Of a stretch of 64,000 nucleotides of DNA, positions 60,801-64,000 are shown in pieces. The stretch spans positions 17,502,001 to 17,566,000 of the forward strand of contig JBAIAC010000033.1 in assembly GCA_037349315.1 (NCBI GenBank), in the 5' to 3' direction. Made by a program: the position numbers and the translations under genes. The stretch comes from Chelydra serpentina. Taxonomy: Eukaryota > Chordata > Testudines > Chelydridae. The notes beneath the pieces are model-generated. The model did no database searches. It was given only the letters and a program-made list of their open reading frames with translations, and had not been told where the DNA came from. Within the stretch, counting starts at the first letter, position 1, and every line of letters starts with the position of its first letter.

Positions 60801-61185
60801 ACAGGCCGCAAACACTGAGTTTAGCCACCAGATGGTGAACTATATTAGTTGCTTAAGTTCATGCTTGTCATTGGCCACCCTATGTAGAGACAATACCTAC
60901 CGTCTGAAAGCTTTTATAGTTGTGTTATATCAGATTAACTCAGAGTAAGAACCTAAATATTTACTTTCCCGCCTTGGGTTCATCATTCTTACATGAATTA
61001 TCTGTATCTGTATATGTGCAAATAGTTAATAGATAAGGTGCCAGTAAATATTGTTCAAGACTATGTAGCATAGTTAATGTTTTTTTGTGGGACCAATAAC
61101 ACTGGAAGAATATGCAATAGTGTAGTGCCAAAGAATGTACTGTTCTCCCATACTGACAGGTAAACCTTTTAGCAGTTGACTGCAG
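57820..61185. other. No recognised feature
   Basis: Over three kilobases of AT-rich intergenic sequence. A dyad-type fragment (cactgacttcagtggagctc) occurs near 58982; nothing else was recognised. Confidence 0.4.
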
Positions 61186-61190
61186 GTATG

Positions 61191-61975
61191 ATTCTACAGA
61201 ATCATAGAAATGTAAGGCTGGACAGGACCTCAAGAAGGTCAAGATAGGATCAAGTAAACCTAGACCGTCCCTGACAGGTATTTGTCCAACCTGTTCTTAA
61301 AAACCTCCAATGATGGGGACTCTACAACTTCCTTTGGAAGCCTATTCCAGAATGTAACTACTCTTATAGTTAGAAAGTTTCTCCTAATACTTATATATTC
61401 CTTGTTCAGATTAAGCCCATTACTTCTTGTCCTATCTTCGGTGAACATGGAGAACAATTGATCACAGTTCTCTTTAGAATAGCCTTTAACATATTAGAAG
61501 ACTGTGCTTAGGTCCTCGCTCAGTCTTCTTTTCTCAAGACTAAACATACCCAGTTCTTTTTAACCTTTCCTCATAGGTCAGGTTTTCTAAAGCTTTTATC
61601 ATTTTTGTTGGTCTCCTCTGGATGCTCCCTAATTTGTCCACATCTTTCCTAAAGTGTGGTGCCCAGAATTGGACACAGTACTCCAGCTGAGGTAACTGGT
61701 GCTAAGTGGAGCGAGACAATTATACCCTGAGTCTTACATAAACCATTCCTGTTAATACACCTCAGAATATTAGCCTTTTTCACAACAGCATCAGATTGTT
61801 GACTCATATTCAATTTGTGACCCACTATACCCCCCAGATCCTTTTCAGCAGTGCTACTACCTAGCCAGTTATTACCCATTTTTGTAGTTGTGTGTTTGAT
61901 TTTTCCTTCCTAAGTGAGGTACTTTGTACTTTTCTTTCTTGAATTTCAAGATGAAATTCAATATAATTGAATAGA
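61191..61975 (-). mobile_element. CR1 LINE, 3' part of ORF2 plus 3' UTR
   Basis: On the minus strand two open fragments carry the end of the CR1 reverse-transcriptase protein. One at 61457-61260 includes FWNRLPKEVVESPSLEVFK; the other at 61879-61649 includes DLGGIVGHKLNMSQQ. They are separated by frameshifts and stops, so the copy is dead. The 3' end at about 61191-61215 has the CR1 octamer-like tail (attctacagaatcatagaa). 5'-truncated. Confidence 0.92.
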
Positions 61976-62069
61976 AAGAATCTCACTGAATAGAAGGAAT
62001 TTCTCATGAATGTGTTCTGCTAGTGTTTAAATTGGGGAGAATATTTACTGGTGTAACACACCTCCCTGT

Positions 62070-62124
62070 AGGTCCTGATCAGGTCCTGGAATCCCCCCAG
62101 GTCCTGATCAGGTCCTGGAATTCC
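62070..62124 (+). repeat. Two-copy tandem repeat, 29-bp period
   Basis: The unit aggtcctgatcaggtcctgg starts at 62070 and again at 62099. Each unit itself contains aggtcctg twice. Confidence 0.9.
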
Positions 62125-62235
62125 TGCCCCCCCCCATCTACAACTAGTGTAGAGATTCAGGGATCTCACCTCATTTTAGCTCCTCCCTTTGTTATTCTTT
62201 CTCTCCCTGAACAGCTAAAGCAACCAAAGCCGTAT

Positions 62236-62335
62236 CTGAAGGTTGCATCTGAAGAAGTGGGTTTTTTACCCACAAAAGCTTATGCCCAAATAAATCTGTT
62301 AGTCTTTAAGGTGCCACCGGACTCCTCGTTGTTTT
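62236..62335 (-). mobile_element. Penelope-like element copy with 11-bp duplication
   Basis: The plus strand reads gcatctgaagaagtgggttt, then caaataaatctgttagtctt and ggtgccaccggactcctcgt. This is a single (non-dimeric) copy of the same family as 43766-43991. It is flanked by CAAAGCCGTAT at 62225-62235 and 62336-62346. Confidence 0.8.
62249..62287 (+). ncRNA. Degenerate hammerhead ribozyme motif
   Basis: The core CTGAAGA (62249-62255) is intact. Stem II GTGGGT/ACCCAC (62257-62262, 62268-62273) is perfect. GAAA has become AAAA (62274-62277). Stem III GC-TTAT-GC is kept, but the following T is C (62286). Two conserved positions are changed, so cleavage is not expected. Confidence 0.5.
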
Positions 62336-62561
62336 CAAAGCCGTATAGAATCTTGAAGTTTGTAGAAACTGATAACCTGGAGCAGTGACAGCAGCAGAAA
62401 GGAGGGGGCCAAATGTTGCCTTCCTCTCAAGTGATCAGAACTGCCAGTTCTCCCCCCCCACACACACCTCAGTGGTAGTAGCATCAGAAACAAGGTCTAC
62501 TCTGATTCCCCCAAAACGTCCCTTTCTCTTCCGCACTTTCCTGGCTGCTCCAGCTCCCATG

Positions 62562-62747
62562 ATCATAGAATCATAGAATATCAGGGTTGGAAAGGACCAT
62601 AGGAGGTCATCTAGTCCAACCCCCTGCTCAAAGCAGGACCAATCCCCAATTTTTGCCCCAGATCCCTAAATGGCCCCCTCAAGGATTGAACTCACTACCC
62701 TGGGTTTAGCAGGCCAATGCTCAAACCACTGAGCTATCCCTCCCCCC
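62562..62747 (-). mobile_element. tRNA-derived SINE with CR1-like tail (turtle polIII SINE)
   Basis: On the minus strand the head reads GGGATAGCTCAGTGGTTTGA (A box around 62736-62726). The B box GTTCAATCC lies at about 62691-62683. A unique body follows, and the tail ggttggactagatgacctcc ends with ATTCTATGATTCTATGAT. A tail shared with CR1 is the known design of the tortoise polIII SINE, which uses CR1 machinery. Nearly full length. Confidence 0.93.
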
Positions 62748-63467
62748 TTTTCTTTTCTCTTTTCAGCAAGCCACATAGTATGGCTTCTTCCTGGCAACCA
62801 ACTGCCTCCACGCCCCTCTCTCCACATGTGCCTCTCTTTAAGAGGCCAATCTTGTGAGGAGCTGAGCATCTCCTGATCGGTGCTGCACATCTACAGTTTC
62901 TACTATCATTAATGGAATGAGAGAGGACTCAACATCTGATGCTAGGCCTCTAGAAAGAAGCTATCACAGGCTGAAATAAAGCTATGCCAGCAATACTATC
63001 TCACGTTGAGTCCCATTTTTCATAGCTTTATAACGAAGACTCAATGAATATTTATCGTTATTTGTGGGACCCTATTTTCAGCACTTGTGTATTATATTAA
63101 CATCCGCCGAAGTGTTCATTTTGGTTTACAATGAAATTGTCTCTATTTTAGCTGTTTATTGTGATTGAGATGTCACTCCTGGTCCATTGTGTCTGTGGTG
63201 GTAACACAGCTGGATTGCTAGCAGGCCTGCAAGATGAAAGGCATGGCTGATTTGTTTGTTTCTGGTCTAGATGTAGACATTGCGGAGGAAATGTCTTTAT
63301 CCTGTAAGGGAGCTGGATCTGAGCACTAAGTAGTCAGGTTTGGTCAGTTTTTGGTGTGCAAGAGGCTCTGTTGTATTTTTTTTTTCTAAAAACCTTGCAA
63401 GGTTTTATAATTAGTGTCACAAATCGGATCCATGATCTAGTGGGCCTTTTACATCTTTATTCTAGGA

Positions 63468-64000
63468 CAGAGGTTCTTAAACTGTGGTCCGCGAGCTCCA
63501 TTCAGGTGGTCCGTGGATAGTTCCCTCTAAGGTGTGCGCCTGGGTGGCCACCAGGGGCGGCTCTTACAATTCTGCCGCCCCAAGCAGGGGTGGCGGCGCC
63601 CCGCCCCTGAAGCAGGCAGACGTAGCGGGGCCCTGCCCCCGCCGCGTCTGCCTGCGTCGGGGGCGGGGCCCCGCCACGTCTGCCTGCGTCGGGGGCGGGG
63701 CCCCGCCCCTGACGCAGGCAGTCCCATTCCGGAGCAGCAAGGGGACAGCGGCGGACCTGCTCGGACCTTTGCCGCCGCGGCAGGCGAGACTGGGGCGGCA
63801 GTCCGAGTCCCGCGGTGGCAATTCGGCGGCGGGAAGAGCGGACCTGCCGCCAAATTGCCGCCGCGGGACTCGGACTGCCGCCCCCTTCTCACCTGCCGCC
63901 CCAAGCACCAGCTTGGCAAGCTGGTGCCTGGACCCAGCCCTGGCGGCCACACACGAGAGAATGAAGGGCCACTCACCTAATTAGTGGAGCTGCGCAGGCA
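63468..64000. mobile_element. DNA transposon copy interrupted by a second MITE, runs off the window
   Basis: The left end CAGAGGTTCTTAAACTGTGG and the following ggtccgcgagctccattcag and ggtgtgcgcctgggtggcca belong to a turtle family starting CAGGGGTTCTCAAACTG. The same element resumes after 63950 with gagaatgaagggccactcac. The right end is beyond the window. Confidence 0.75.
63552..63942. mobile_element. hAT-like MITE nested in another transposon, 391 bp
   Basis: Ends CAGGGGCGGCTCTTA and the diverged GGACCCAGCCCTG, flanked by GTGGCCAC (63544-63551) and GCGGCCAC (63943-63950), an 8-bp duplication with one change. Subterminal tgccgccccaagca sequences at both ends link it to 56011-56392. The GC-rich interior gives long but meaningless open frames on both strands. 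Confidence 0.85.

Larger units (their letters stand above)
43221..64000. other. Intergenic sequence upstream of TNFAIP8L3
   Basis: This stretch lies upstream of the minus-strand promoter. In mammals the next gene on this side is CYP19A1 on the same strand, with its 3' end about 100 kb away. No heme-binding or other cytochrome P450 exon is visible here, so the interval is treated as intergenic. It is repeat-rich; the individual elements are listed separately. Confidence 0.5.

Noticed and set aside
62683..62736. A possible tRNA gene from the A-box and B-box motifs
   Set aside because: The A and B boxes belong to a SINE with a CR1-like tail; no cloverleaf with intact acceptor stem is present.
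62666..62890. 74-codon minus-strand open frame
   Set aside because: Its end runs through the head of the tRNA-derived SINE; it has no protein similarity.
63484..63984. Open frames of 128-166 codons near the right edge, and the patch as a second CpG island
   Set aside because: They coincide with a nested MITE; CpG content comes from the transposon, not a promoter.

Overview
This is nuclear DNA from a vertebrate, most likely a hidden-necked (cryptodire) turtle. The evidence is the repeat content. There is a tRNA-derived SINE with a CR1-like 3' tail (62562-62747). There are several CR1 LINE 3' ends with 8-bp (ATTCTATG-like) tails. There are MIR/L2-type amniote repeats, and many short non-autonomous DNA transposons, several of them CpG-rich with clean 8-bp target duplications (hAT-like). 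I recognise most of these families from memory of turtle genomes, so the species-level call is inference. There are no bacterial genes, operons, CRISPR arrays or long open reading frames.

Only one gene can be supported: the first coding exon of TNFAIP8L3 (TIPE3, a lipid-transfer protein of the TNFAIP8 family) on the minus strand at 42666-42615. It encodes 17 residues plus the first base of a split codon, has a strong Kozak start and ends in a consensus splice donor. It lies inside the only unique CpG island of the window (about 42520-43220), which carries a CCAAT box and GC boxes on the promoter side. The rest of the protein (one large exon in mammals) is not in the window. Bases 1-42614 are therefore read as part of a first intron of more than 42 kb, and 43221-64000 as sequence upstream of the gene. 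In mammals CYP19A1 (aromatase) is the next gene on that side; no CYP19A1 exon is visible here.

Repeats by region. 1-10 kb: a solo-LTR-like element (1010-1689), a Penelope-like fold-back (2021-2108), MITEs, and an LTR interrupted by a MITE (8954-9586). 10-30 kb: mostly unrecognised intron sequence, with a CR1 end (16061), four hAT-like or mariner-like MITEs (16936, 21429, 24948, 27271), a Penelope-like fold-back with 14-bp flanking repeats (19107-19209) and MIR/L2 pieces. 30-42 kb: a MITE, two related CR1-derived composite repeats (36316, 38021) and a CR1 copy that ends against the CpG island (41528-42278). 43-64 kb: a Penelope-like palindrome with hammerhead-ribozyme-like cores (43766-43991), a GC-rich MITE (46871-47192), an L2-type LINE end, a MITE split by a solo LTR (51961-52767), a CR1 copy (61191-61975), another hammerhead-bearing Penelope-like copy (62236-62335), the tRNA SINE, and nested DNA transposons at the right edge (63468-64000).

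The most interesting structure is the set of Penelope-like copies with matching 11-14 bp flanking repeats. Two of them are inverted dimers, and those that retain the relevant region keep a recognisable but mutated hammerhead ribozyme core.
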